DNA of 64,000 nt from Cupriavidus basilensis (lineage in GTDB: Bacteria > Pseudomonadota > Gammaproteobacteria > Burkholderiales > Burkholderiaceae), in NCBI RefSeq assembly GCF_008801925.2, contig NZ_CP062803.1, positions 2,356,001 through 2,420,000 of the forward strand. Reading direction: 5' to 3'. Positions 1-8,663 of this stretch are shown piece after piece (positions within the stretch are counted from its first letter, which is position 1; every line of letters starts with the position of its first letter). The position numbers and the translations under genes are program-made. The notes beneath the pieces are model-generated. The model was not told the origin of the DNA. It ran no database searches and saw only the letters and a program-made list of their open reading frames with translations.

Positions 1-2265
1 ATCCTCGCAATGCTGGTGCTATTCGGGCTGGGCGGCGGTTTGTCCTTCGTGCGCTGGCACAACCGGCGCGTGATGGTGCCGGCACGCCGGGTACATGAGC
101 GGCTGGCGGAAACCGAGTCATTCATCCACGCACTCATCGAGACCGCGCCTGTGGCGCTGTGCATTTACAACCGGGCGGACGGAACGGCGCTGTTCGGCAA
201 TCATCTGGCAAAGCAATGGCTCAACCTGGACCCGGGCCTGGCCCCGGGCCTGGATGCGCACCAGGACCTGCAGTTCGCTCTCGACAATGCCTCTCAGGCC
301 ACGCAAGTGCTTGCCGCTACCCTGCCCGGCGCGATCGAGGAAATACGGGGCGACGGCAGCAGGCCGCTCTCCCTGGCTTTCGCGCCGACCCACTACCGTG
401 GTCAAGCCGTGCTGCTGTGCGCGTTCGCCGATATCAGTGCACGCAAGGAAATCGAGCGCGCCCTGGCCAAGGGAAAGCAGGACGCTGACAACGCGAGCGA
501 GGCCAAGACCACCTTCCTGGCCTCGATGAGCCACGAAATCCGAACGCCGCTGTATGGCGTCATGGGCGCGTTGGAACTCCTGGATCTCACCGGCCTCGGC
601 AACGCGCAGCGGCAATATATCCAGACGATCCGTAACTCGTCCGAAATACTGATGCAGATCATCAGCGACGTCCTGGATATCGCCAAGATCGAAGCGCGGC
701 AGTTGTCAGTCGAGGCGGACGACTTCTGCCTGCTATCGCTGGTGGCGGCTACCGTCAGCCGCTTTGCCGCCGGCGCCGGGCAAAAGGGCCTGCTCCTTTA
801 CGCCTGCATTGCGCCCGATCTGCCTGAGCGCCTGCGTGGCGACACCATGCGGATTCAGCAAATACTGAACCACCTCCTGAGCAACGCCATTAAATTTACC
901 GAATCCGGTCACGTGATTCTCCGCGTCCGGCAAGTTTCGACAGATCGCGTCGGCGTGATGCTGCAGTTCCAGGTGGTGGACACAGGGGTCGGGATACCGC
1001 GGGAACGTCAAGCAGAACTCTTCACCCCGTTCTACCGGATCGACAGCAATATGCATACGGTAAGCGGCGCCGGATTGGGCTTGTCCATCTGCATGCGCCT
1101 GGCAAGGCTGATGCATGGGGACATCCGGGTGGTCAGCGATCCGGGCCTGGGAAGCAGCTTTTCGCTGATGCTCCCCGTGTCGCATGCTGCGGTGCAGGTA
1201 CCGTCGCAAGCGCCGGTGCTGACAGGGGAATCCGTCTACGTGCGATCCCCGAGCAAGGAGTTGACCGACAATGTGTGCGCATGGCTCAAGCGCTGGGGGG
1301 CCACCACCCACACGGCGGACGATCTGCCTGTCTATGCCGCGCCGCGCGCAAGCCTGCTGGACCTTCTCGTCTCCTACCCTGTTCCCGCGGGCTGGACCGG
1401 GAACTATCTGTTTGCCGGCAGCCAGCCGGATGCGGCGGACGCAGCTTTATCAGTGGAGCGTGGCTACCTGAGTGCGCACAGCATGCAGGCGCTCGGCAAC
1501 GCCATCGCCCTGGCGGGGCCGGGTATATCCGAGTCAGTTGACAGGCAGGCGGAACCGCTCGCTGCCGTCGCACAGCTTCGGGTCCTCGTGGCCGAAGATA
1601 ACGCGATCAATGGCATGATCCTGAAGGAGCAACTCGAACAGATCGGCTGCCTGGTTGCCCTGGTCTGCGATGGGGTGGATGCGCTGGCCCGATGGCACCG
1701 CGATCTGTTCGATGTCGTGATCACGGACATCAACATGCCGAGGGCAAATGGCTACGAGTTGGCCGAAGCGTTAAGGCAACAAGGCTACGAGGGCCCGATT
1801 ATCGGGATCACCGCCAACGCGATGCGCGAAGAGGAGCAGCGCTGCATGGATGCGGGCATGACATCCTGGCTGGTCAAGCCATTTGACCTGGGGGCGCTAC
1901 GGACTCATCTCCAGTCCATTCGCTCGCCTGCTGTCATACGGCACGTGGCGAAAGCCCCCCCGGCGTCCCCGGCCAGCCATGATGAAGCCGGGTTCGTGCC
2001 GCCCAGGTTCCGCAACATATTCTCCGAGACCATGCGAAGCGATATCGCGGTGCTCAATCTAGCCATGGCGAATTCGTCCGCCGACAGCGCCCTGGATACG
2101 TTGCATCGTATCCGCGGAGCGCTGGCTACCGTAAAATTGTTCAGACTCGTGGAATACTGTGAAGCCCTGGAGGAAGAGATTCGCAGCGAAGGCCTTCAGC
2201 AAAAGCAGAAGGCAGGCATAGCGCTGGTTGCCTCGCAGATCGAGGCCATTCTTGCTGAGTTTTGA
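1..2265 (+). CDS. Hybrid sensor histidine kinase, RcsC/BvgS-like (5' end outside window)
   Basis: The reading frame is open from the first base, so the N-terminal sensor region and first membrane helix lie upstream. Counting from the ATG at position 10, residues 1-15 are the end of a transmembrane helix. A PAS-like region follows (about 33-145), then a HisKA domain with the SHEIRTP box (phospho-His about 175) and a HATPase domain ending in the GLGLSI G2 box. Next is a region at about 405-510 resembling the RcsC ABL domain, then a receiver with VAEDN and a phospho-acceptor Asp at about 573 (TDINMP). The C-terminal HPt-like helix bundle has a candidate His at about 699 (LHRIRGAL). This is a full His-Asp-His relay, expected to feed the RcsB-like regulator 45 bp downstream. 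The kinase at 4781-7174 is a paralogue that lacks the last two domains. Confidence 0.93.
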   Translation: MLAMLVLFGLGGGLSFVRWHNRRVMVPARRVHERLAETESFIHALIETAPVALCIYNRADGTALFGNHLAKQWLNLDPGLAPGLDAHQDLQFALDNASQATQVLAATLPGAIEEIRGDGSRPLSLAFAPTHYRGQAVLLCAFADISARKEIERALAKGKQDADNASEAKTTFLASMSHEIRTPLYGVMGALELLDLTGLGNAQRQYIQTIRNSSEILMQIISDVLDIAKIEARQLSVEADDFCLLSLVAATVSRFAAGAGQKGLLLYACIAPDLPERLRGDTMRIQQILNHLLSNAIKFTESGHVILRVRQVSTDRVGVMLQFQVVDTGVGIPRERQAELFTPFYRIDSNMHTVSGAGLGLSICMRLARLMHGDIRVVSDPGLGSSFSLMLPVSHAAVQVPSQAPVLTGESVYVRSPSKELTDNVCAWLKRWGATTHTADDLPVYAAPRASLLDLLVSYPVPAGWTGNYLFAGSQPDAADAALSVERGYLSAHSMQALGNAIALAGPGISESVDRQAEPLAAVAQLRVLVAEDNAINGMILKEQLEQIGCLVALVCDGVDALARWHRDLFDVVITDINMPRANGYELAEALRQQGYEGPIIGITANAMREEEQRCMDAGMTSWLVKPFDLGALRTHLQSIRSPAVIRHVAKAPPASPASHDEAGFVPPRFRNIFSETMRSDIAVLNLAMANSSADSALDTLHRIRGALATVKLFRLVEYCEALEEEIRSEGLQQKQKAGIALVASQIEAILAEF

Positions 2266-2310
2266 CAACCAACCTGGCGACGGCTTCCCTTTATCCGATT
2301 TTTGAACTCC

Positions 2311-2961
2311 ATGAAAAAGACCAAAATCATCTTAGCGGACGATCATCCCCTGGTACTCATCGGAGTACGCGAAGTCATCGAACAGGACCTGCGTTTCGTG
2401 GTGGTGGATTCCGCCTCGGGCCCCTCGGACCTGATTGCCAAGATTCCCGTTGCCCGTCCGGATATTATTGTCACGGACTTTGCCATGCCCGGAGATTCGG
2501 TCTTCGGGGATGGCCTGAAGCTCATCGCATACCTGACCAGGACGTTTCCCGACGTCAAGCTGCTGGTGCTGACAATGCTCACCAACCCGATCATCGTATC
2601 GGCCCTGTACGATGCCGGCGTGCACGGGGTGGTATTCAAGGGCGACTCCCTCAACGACATCCTCGCCGCCTTGTTCGCGATCCGGAGTAATCGCAGGTAC
2701 ATTCCAGCCTCCCTCCAGGCGTCTCTACGCGCGAGCTCGGGGGCGGAGTCCGTTGGCGAGCGGATCAAGACGCTGTCGCCGCGGGAATATGAAGTGCTTC
2801 GCCATTTCGTTGGCGGGGAGTCGGTTCAGGATATCGCCAGGCACTTCAACCGCAGCATCAAGACCGTCAGTGGCCACAAGGTGGCAGCAATGCAGAAGCT
2901 CGGTATAACAACCGACCAGCAGCTCATCACCTTCTGCATTACTACCGAGCTCTTTCAGTAG
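2311..2961 (+). CDS. RcsB/BvgA-like response regulator (REC + LuxR-type HTH)
   Basis: This 216-residue regulator has an N-terminal receiver and a C-terminal LuxR-type helix-turn-helix. The receiver shows the acidic pair in LADDH, phospho-acceptor Asp56 in TDFAMPGDS, the VFGDG loop typical of RcsB-type receivers, Thr in LVLTM and Lys in VFKGDS. The HTH carries LSPREYEVLRHF and NRSIKTVSGHK. I chose the ATG at 2311 because the only longer start is a TTG at 2302. It follows the hybrid kinase on the same strand and should take its phosphate from that kinase's HPt domain. Family members control fimbriae, capsule and adhesins. Control of the surface locus at 8664-20351 is an inference from proximity. 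Confidence 0.92.
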   Translation: MKKTKIILADDHPLVLIGVREVIEQDLRFVVVDSASGPSDLIAKIPVARPDIIVTDFAMPGDSVFGDGLKLIAYLTRTFPDVKLLVLTMLTNPIIVSALYDAGVHGVVFKGDSLNDILAALFAIRSNRRYIPASLQASLRASSGAESVGERIKTLSPREYEVLRHFVGGESVQDIARHFNRSIKTVSGHKVAAMQKLGITTDQQLITFCITTELFQ

Positions 2962-2976
2962 CGGGGCGCCAAGGAC

Positions 2977-3028
2977 GCGCCCTGTCGGGCGCAAAAAAAA
3001 CCCAAGCAGCCCGCGAGGGTCGCTTGGG
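2977..3028 (-). terminator. Hairpin pair with A8 tract, terminator-like
   Basis: Sixteen bases after the regulator's stop, a GCGCCC-TGTC-GGGCGC hairpin (2977-2992) is followed by eight A (2993-3000) and a second hairpin with ACCCAAGC/GCTTGGGT arms (3000-3028). Read on the minus strand, the second hairpin followed by U8 is a normal intrinsic terminator. It probably also ends plus-strand transcription from the kinase-regulator pair. A very similar arrangement lies at 20955-21015. Confidence 0.6.
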
Positions 3029-3963
3029 TGGGTAGAAGTCCGGGCAGAGGGAGGGAATCCTCGCCGGAATCGGGAGTCGGCATCACCAGGGAATGTTGAT
3101 GCCGACGACCTCAAGAATACTGAAGTCATCACGCCTCTTCTACCAGACTAATCTGGTTCTGCAGCAACGTACCGGCGCACAGCCAGCTCAACATTGACAG
3201 CCGCTGGGCGGCTGGCTAGCGGGGATGGTTGATCATCATCGACTGGAACGACGCAAGAATCCCCACCACTCGGCAGGCGCGCGCCGGATAACCGCCCTGG
3301 CTCCATCCGCACCGTAGAAGCCTATTTCCTTTAATTTCCAAGCCAAAAATACAAAAAATTAATTATAATTTTCAGTATTTTGTATACTTTATTACAATTT
3401 TTTTGTCGAAAAATAATTGTAATTCTACGACTGACAGAACCTTGATGAGAGGCCGACTTGCACCGCGAGGCACCCGAGCCCGCGCGCGTTTTTAAGCATG
3501 GCGATAATCTCATTTCATTTATTTTTAATGAAAACAAGAACTGTCCTGTGTCGCTACCGGGGAATTCTGGCGAATATCTGCTGACACATGCGATCCATAC
3601 CAGGGCTTTGGCGGCCAATATGCACGTTCATGTGACCAAGCCATCGGAAGGTCTTGCCCGCCCCCGATGGATCCGGGTCACGCCTTGCCGCCACCCGCAG
3701 GAGGATTGGCTTGCTCTCAGGCCCAGTCGCCTTGAAGCAGGGGCGAGATATGGCTACGCCATTCCGGCCATCGCTATTTGCCGTGCCGCTGTTACGCGGC
3801 TGGAGATTGACAAACCCTTGCCATACCGAGCGTCCGAAACAATCGAAGCGGCCCGCCAGGCCGGAGATTTCCGAAACCGAATATCCGGGAGCCGTTCATC
3901 CGGGCACGGTCCGCCGGGCGCCGGATCGGTTTTACACAGATTCGTTGATCGGAGGGCTTAGTT
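3029..3963. promoter_or_regulatory. Long intergenic region with AT-rich core upstream of the second regulator
   Basis: About 0.9 kb without a convincing gene. The stretch at about 3325-3420 is strikingly AT-rich (AATTAATTATAATT and similar) in an otherwise GC-rich window, which fits a promoter or nucleoid-protein-silenced region for the downstream regulator. A GGAGGG ribosome-binding site at 3951-3956 sets the GTG start at 3964. ORFs that cross the region lack ribosome-binding sites and family features. Confidence 0.45.
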
Positions 3964-4662
3964 GTGCCAATCAGAGTGCTTCTTGCGGATGACCATTCCA
4001 CATCGCAGAAAGAGATGCGCCAGGTGTTAGCGCTGATGGATGAAGTCGAGATCGTTGGAGAACCCGCGGATTCCGCCGAACTGATGCAGTGGCTGGGCAG
4101 CGCCAGGGCCGATGTCCTGCTCTGCGCCCTTCATCGTCCGGGCCGGCGACATGACGACAATATCGCATTGCTGGATCTTCTGCATGGCACCTGTCCTGGC
4201 TTGAAGGTCGTGATCATCACGAAGGTATCCAGCCCCTTGGTCCTGCGCGCCATGATCGTCTCGGGTGCCCATGGTCTGCTGCTGAGGAGCGACCCGCCCA
4301 GGGAGATCGCGGGTGCCATCCGGGCCGTCGCGCGAGGGCGCATGTACATCGCGCCATCGGTGCGCAGGCTGATAGCGCATTCGCGAATGACGGAGGAGCC
4401 GATCGACGTCTTTGCCAACGACTGCATTTCGGCACGGGAGACCGAAGTGCTGCGCCGCTATACGCGAGGCATGACCGTCGGTGAGATCGCCACGGCGCTG
4501 GGCCGCAGCGTCAAGACCGTGAGCACGCAGCGCATCACGGGCATGAAAAAGCTGGGGCTTGCAAACGACCGCGAGTTGTATGAGTACGCATTCGCATTTC
4601 GCTTTGCCTCGGCCAACGAGGATACCGCGGCAATCGAGCCGATCAAATCCCTGCGCGGATAG
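3964..4662 (+). CDS. Atypical RcsB-like regulator lacking the phospho-acceptor Asp
   Basis: A 232-residue paralogue of the regulator at 2311-2961 with the same receiver plus LuxR-HTH layout. The GTG start is fixed by GGAGGG seven bases upstream. The receiver keeps LLADDH, but the phospho-acceptor position is Ala55 (LLCALHRPG against VTDFAMPG in the paralogue). The conserved Lys is Arg (LLLRSDP), and the FGDG loop has become HDDN. The HTH is intact (ISARETEVLRRY, GRSVKTVSTQR). It should bind DNA without normal phosphorylation, acting constitutively, by dimerising with the intact paralogue, or through another signal. The adjacent kinase is also incomplete. The missing Asp is read directly from the sequence; the consequence is inferred. 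Confidence 0.9.
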   Translation: MPIRVLLADDHSTSQKEMRQVLALMDEVEIVGEPADSAELMQWLGSARADVLLCALHRPGRRHDDNIALLDLLHGTCPGLKVVIITKVSSPLVLRAMIVSGAHGLLLRSDPPREIAGAIRAVARGRMYIAPSVRRLIAHSRMTEEPIDVFANDCISARETEVLRRYTRGMTVGEIATALGRSVKTVSTQRITGMKKLGLANDRELYEYAFAFRFASANEDTAAIEPIKSLRG

Positions 4663-4780
4663 CGACACTCCGGGGGCTTGCCACCGGAATGGATTGGGGC
4701 GCTATGGAAAATCGCAGCTGAAGTCAAAGATTGAGAATTGTCCGATAGGAAAGCATTCCGATCGACGGCATTATTCGATA

Positions 4781-7174
4781 ATGCATTCCCATCGACTTCG
4801 TGCTGGGCGCCATAGCGTCAAGATATCCCCGCCGCGCGTAGCCGTTGTGATGCTATATCTTCTGGCCGCGACGTTGCTGCTGTGCGCAGGCATGGCCGCG
4901 TTCTTGTACCTGGAGTCTCAGTTCGAGAGGAGTATCTCCGCCTATCGGCGCCAGATGAATGCTGCGGCGTATAACGCACAGATTTTCCTGGGGCGACGTA
5001 GCTCGCTGCTGAGATCCCTGATCGACTCCATATCCGAAGGCAGCAGCGAGCCCGTCCAGTTGCCGACAAGCGAGGCCCATCGCATCGAAGGGATTTCGCT
5101 CGCCATCGATCGACAGCTTGGGAAGAGCTGGACCTTGTATTTGACTGAACGGGACAGGGATGCCATCGCGCGCTCCGGCGCCCATCTGGTCTACTGGACC
5201 GCTGCCAAGTCCACTCAGGTAGGGCTGGAGAGCGCCCGCCGTGGAATCCGGGAGGCTCTCTCGCCCGAGGTGACGAACATGCTGGTTGCGCGGCACGCGC
5301 AATCGGACGACACCGGGTCGATTATCTGGGCCAGCGATCGTATCCATCACCGTCTTTATATGTTTGGCCGGGTCGATCCTGGCAACAAGACAGCCGGCTG
5401 GCTTGGACTGGCGTTGGACAATGTCGAGCCGGGTCTCATGCTGTCCAAGCCAGGCCTGAGCTATATGCTGCTGGACCGTCACGATAACGTTGTTCTCGAA
5501 AGCACGGGAGATGTCGAATTAAGACGCGATCTGGCAAGAATGACGCGCGAGGATGCGTTTATTCGATACGGAATAGGCCCAATACCCAAGTACCTCACGC
5601 TCAGCAAGGCGGTGGGCGACGACGGCTGGCGTGTTGTTTACTTCATTCGTGCAAGCGCGCTGCTGAAGGTGTGCATGCCGGCTATCCGGCTGGCGTTGGG
5701 GGGCTTCCTTTTGCTGATCATCGGCATGGGCATCGGCATCGTGTATATCCATCGGCACCAGATGCTGCCGGCGCGGCAGCAATTTGACAGCCTGATTGAA
5801 AGCGAAGCGTTTAGCCGATCCATTATCGAGGCGGCACCGGTGGCATTGTGCGTGCTTCGCCGCCGCGATGGCAGCGTGCCGCTTGCCAACGGCTTGGCGC
5901 GAAGCTGGTTTGATCCCGATGCCTCGTGGCGCGAAGCCGCGCTTTCCAAGGACCGCCATCCGGGCACCGGCCGCGAACTGGTGCTGCATGACGGCCGCAG
6001 CGTCTATGTGTCTTTCGCATCAGCGCGCTACCAGGGCGAAGACGTGGTGATCTGCGCATTCAGCGACATCACGGCCCGCAAGGAAATGGAAGCAGCCACG
6101 CAGTTGGCCATTCAACGGGCGGAAGCCGCCAATGAGGCCAAGACCGTGTTCCTGACCACCATGAGTCATGAGATTCGTACGCCGCTTTTTGGCATCCTGG
6201 GAACACTTGAGCTCCTGGCCTTGAGCGGCACGTCAGGGCAGCAGCGGGAGTACATCAAGGCCCTCGAAGGGGCCTCGGCTTCACTATTGCAGGTTGTGGA
6301 TAACACGCTGGACATCTCGAGGATCGAAGCCGGGAGCCTGATGCTCGAACCGGCGCCCTTCTCGCCGCTCGACCTGACGGAAGACGTGCTTGGCTCGTAC
6401 GCTGCACGCGCGCAGCGCAAGGGCTTGCTCATCTACGCCTGTATCGATGCGGACATTCCCGGGAGCGTACTAGGCGATGCAGCTCGCGTGCGCCAGATCC
6501 TGAACAACCTTTTGAGCAACGCCATCAAGTTCACGCAGATGGGCCGGGTGGTGCTGCGCGCGCGGATGGTGGCAACCCGGCCGGAAGGCATCGAGCTGAT
6601 GTGGCAGGTGGCGGACACCGGCATCGGTATCACCGCGCAAAGCCAGGAGCACATCTTCGAGTCGTATTATCAGGCAAGCGGTAGCCGGCAGGCGACAGCC
6701 AGTTCGGGACTCGGACTTTCGATCTGCCATCGGCTTGCCCAGTTGATGGGCGGCGCTATCCAGGTGGTGAGCGAGCCTGGGCTGGGAAGCCTCTTCTCGG
6801 CTACGCTGCCCTTCTCGTTGTCCGCCGATGCACCGGATATCGTGACGCCCCAACTACGGCCCGGCGTGGTGTACGTGCGCGCGGACGTGAGGGAGGTCGC
6901 CACGCACCTGTGTGCCTGGCTACGCCGTTGGGGTGCCATGGCACAGCCTTATTCCGAAACGCAGGGTGGCTTGCATCGGGACGACATATTGATCGACGTA
7001 CGGCCATCGGCGCGCAGTGAGATCCCCTGGGCGGGGCTCAGGGTTCTGGCGATACCGTTTGGACCCGACCAGCCGCAGAAGACCGCGGGCGGCTGGCGAG
7101 TGAACGGTTATAAAGTACGAGCGATCGGCCTTGCAGTCCAGTTTGCGCAGAACGATGTGGGCGAAAGCCGCTGA
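4781..7174 (+). CDS. Sensor histidine kinase, RcsC/BvgS-like, without receiver and HPt domains
   Basis: A 797-residue paralogue of the kinase at the window start. It has a transmembrane helix at about 15-38, a periplasmic region of about 260 residues, a second helix at about 300-322, a PAS-like region, HisKA with MSHEIRTP (His463), HATPase (ADTGIG, GLGLSI) and an ABL-like segment (CAWLRRWG). It then stops, so the receiver and HPt domains of the paralogue are absent. Signal could reach a regulator only directly or through the other kinase's relay domains. The ATG at 4781 is chosen because the reading frame upstream overlaps the regulator gene and encodes no plausible protein. No good ribosome-binding site is visible. 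Confidence 0.88.
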   Translation: MHSHRLRAGRHSVKISPPRVAVVMLYLLAATLLLCAGMAAFLYLESQFERSISAYRRQMNAAAYNAQIFLGRRSSLLRSLIDSISEGSSEPVQLPTSEAHRIEGISLAIDRQLGKSWTLYLTERDRDAIARSGAHLVYWTAAKSTQVGLESARRGIREALSPEVTNMLVARHAQSDDTGSIIWASDRIHHRLYMFGRVDPGNKTAGWLGLALDNVEPGLMLSKPGLSYMLLDRHDNVVLESTGDVELRRDLARMTREDAFIRYGIGPIPKYLTLSKAVGDDGWRVVYFIRASALLKVCMPAIRLALGGFLLLIIGMGIGIVYIHRHQMLPARQQFDSLIESEAFSRSIIEAAPVALCVLRRRDGSVPLANGLARSWFDPDASWREAALSKDRHPGTGRELVLHDGRSVYVSFASARYQGEDVVICAFSDITARKEMEAATQLAIQRAEAANEAKTVFLTTMSHEIRTPLFGILGTLELLALSGTSGQQREYIKALEGASASLLQVVDNTLDISRIEAGSLMLEPAPFSPLDLTEDVLGSYAARAQRKGLLIYACIDADIPGSVLGDAARVRQILNNLLSNAIKFTQMGRVVLRARMVATRPEGIELMWQVADTGIGITAQSQEHIFESYYQASGSRQATASSGLGLSICHRLAQLMGGAIQVVSEPGLGSLFSATLPFSLSADAPDIVTPQLRPGVVYVRADVREVATHLCAWLRRWGAMAQPYSETQGGLHRDDILIDVRPSARSEIPWAGLRVLAIPFGPDQPQKTAGGWRVNGYKVRAIGLAVQFAQNDVGESR

Positions 7175-7200
7175 TCACGCCCAGGCACCCATGGCTCGCG

Positions 7201-7476
7201 TTAGCCTGCATCGTCCTGCGCGGCCAACTCGCTCAACACCAGCGTTTCATGCGCGAGCACGGCCGCCAGTGAAAGCAGATGGCTTTGCGTTTCCTCGGTG
7301 ATGTTGCACAAGGAGCCGCCGGCGGCATTCTCGACCGCCACCGAAAGCAGCGCGTTGAGTTGCGCGGTTTTTTCCGCGGCGAGGCTTAGCGGGCTTTCGG
7401 AAGGCGCGTGGGCCGTGAGGAAGGTGTCGCGCCCGGCGCGCTGGGCGGTGATGTTGTAGTGCGGATACCTATGCAT
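7201..7476 (-). CDS. Small hypothetical protein
   Basis: Encodes 91 residues. The ATG at 7476 is preceded by GGAGGGCGCCCG, a strong ribosome-binding site, which favours it over longer starts. The C-terminal half is rich in Leu, Ala and Glu and looks helical (LNALLSVAVENAAGG, LLSLAAVLAHETLVLSELAA). There is no signal peptide or membrane segment. I do not recognise the family. It lies convergent to the sensor kinase and next to mobile-element debris. Confidence 0.55.
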   Translation of the reverse strand: MHRYPHYNITAQRAGRDTFLTAHAPSESPLSLAAEKTAQLNALLSVAVENAAGGSLCNITEETQSHLLSLAAVLAHETLVLSELAAQDDAG

Positions 7477-7885
7477 CGGGCGCCCTCCGTTGGCAGGCGC
7501 GCAGGCCCTGGCAGAGGATGGCAAGCTTGGAAGATACGATTTGCCCGGGATGGGCGAGCGAAGACTGGGGCATGGGTGTGCCTCCTACTTAAGCGATTCT
7601 TCAACCCGCTCCCCGCTGTCAAATGGGGTTGACAGCTGGAAAGAAGGAACCGGTGAGCTCGAAAGCTCCCCCGCCCAGGCTTGCCCGAAGGGGCGCGCGA
7701 AGGCAAGACGAACAAAAGCCATATAGAGGCACATGTCCGCGTTCTTAGCAGGCTGTCAAACCCGGTCGCCGTGTTTGCAACGACCTGCGCAGTATAGAGG
7801 CACAAAGTACGCTCCAAACCATCCGCTACAAAAAGTCACAGTGCTACGCCATCGGTGGGAAGAAAACACCGAATCAACGCTTTCC
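7477..7885. other. Non-coding stretch with a 12-bp direct repeat
   Basis: I see no gene here. The 12-mer TATAGAGGCACA occurs at 7722-7733 and 7793-7804, 71 bp apart. The right part leads into the transposase fragment and may be degenerate insertion-sequence flank. An ORF beginning at 7733 runs through this stretch, but transposase similarity starts only at about 7886. Confidence 0.4.
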
Positions 7886-8270
7886 AAGCGACAGATCAGT
7901 TTTACGGAAGCGAAAAGCCACGGCAAGAAACGGGGGACGCGACGCCAGCGCTTCCTGACGGAGATGGAAAGCGTGGTGCCGTGGTCGCGCCAGATTGCGG
8001 CTGTCGAGTCGTACTCGTACTACCCCAAGGGCAAACGTGGACGGCCGCCGATCGGACTGGAGCGAATGCTGCGAATTTACTTCGTTCAGCAGTGGTACGG
8101 GCTGTCGGACGAGGCGCTGTACAACAGCATGGGGATGCGGGCGATCGCCGGGATCGACCTCGCAGTCGAAGCGGTGCCAGACGCGACCACACTGCTGAAG
8201 TTCCGCCGCCTGCTTGTCGAGCATGAACTGACGCGAAAGCTGTTCGACGAGATCGGCATCATGCTCATCG
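7886..8270 (+). pseudogene. IS5-family transposase, N-terminal fragment
   Basis: About 128 codons resemble the N-terminal domain of IS5-family transposases: KRQISFTEA at the start, TRRQRFLTEMESVVPW, the GRPPIGLERMLRIYFVQQWYGLSD block and VPDATTLLKFRRLL. Similarity stops at about 8270, before the catalytic DDE domain. The frame then runs on as unrelated sequence to 8677. This is an inactive remnant. No matching left inverted repeat was found. Confidence 0.8.
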
Positions 8271-8360
8271 GGGGCGCTTCAGAAAACGGAAAATACTGCA
8301 CGCTAAACTGTCATGGCCTGCCAGATGCCGCCGATGGTTGGTGGCCATGCATTATCCACG

Positions 8361-8527
8361 TCACCAAATCAAGGCGTAGTACCCCAGATAGAACAGGGCA
8401 GTGCCTGCCAACAGCGAGAGCATTGTCCAAGCGAACCTACCAGCAGTTGGCTGACGCGAGTACTTCCACCCCGCCGATGCCCAAGCCACATTTGATGGCA
8501 CGCGTGTGGTCAGCGCAGCGTTGCCAA
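8361..8527 (-). pseudogene. 3' fragment of an unidentified membrane-protein gene
   Basis: Reading the minus strand from 8527 gives about 54 codons ending in TGA at 8361-8363. They include a clear hydrophobic helix (FAWTMLSLLAGTALFYLGYY) and a short ALIW tail, preceded by polar residues (VPSNVAWASAGWKYSRQPT). The frame begins exactly at the edge of the inverted-repeat element at 8528, so the gene's 5' part was probably lost through that element. The family is not recognised. It could be chance, but the helix and tail look like a genuine protein C-terminus. Confidence 0.4.
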
Positions 8528-8640
8528 GAGACCGTTTCAAAAAGATTCTGGCGTCGTTGCGCGGCCTTGGCCGATCCAGTTGTACTGTCTGCGGCCGCGC
8601 GCCTAGCCAGAACCGCTTCGCTTCATTTTGAAACGGCCTC
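8528..8640. mobile_element. 113-bp inverted-repeat element (MITE-like or IS remnant)
   Basis: The left end GAGACCGTTTCAAAA (8528-8542) and right end TTTTGAAACGGCCTC (8626-8640) are inverted repeats with one mismatch in 15. The match continues inwards (ATTCTGGC against GCCAGAAC) after a small offset. There is no coding capacity. No clear target duplication flanks it. It may be the two fused ends of a deleted insertion sequence. Confidence 0.6.
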
Positions 8641-8663
8641 TAAGCTGGTCTTAGACACCCCCC

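Noticed and set aside
3458..3961. 167-codon ORF just before the second regulator gene
   Set aside because: The only start is a TTG without ribosome-binding site inside the AT-to-GC transition; the translation shows no family features.
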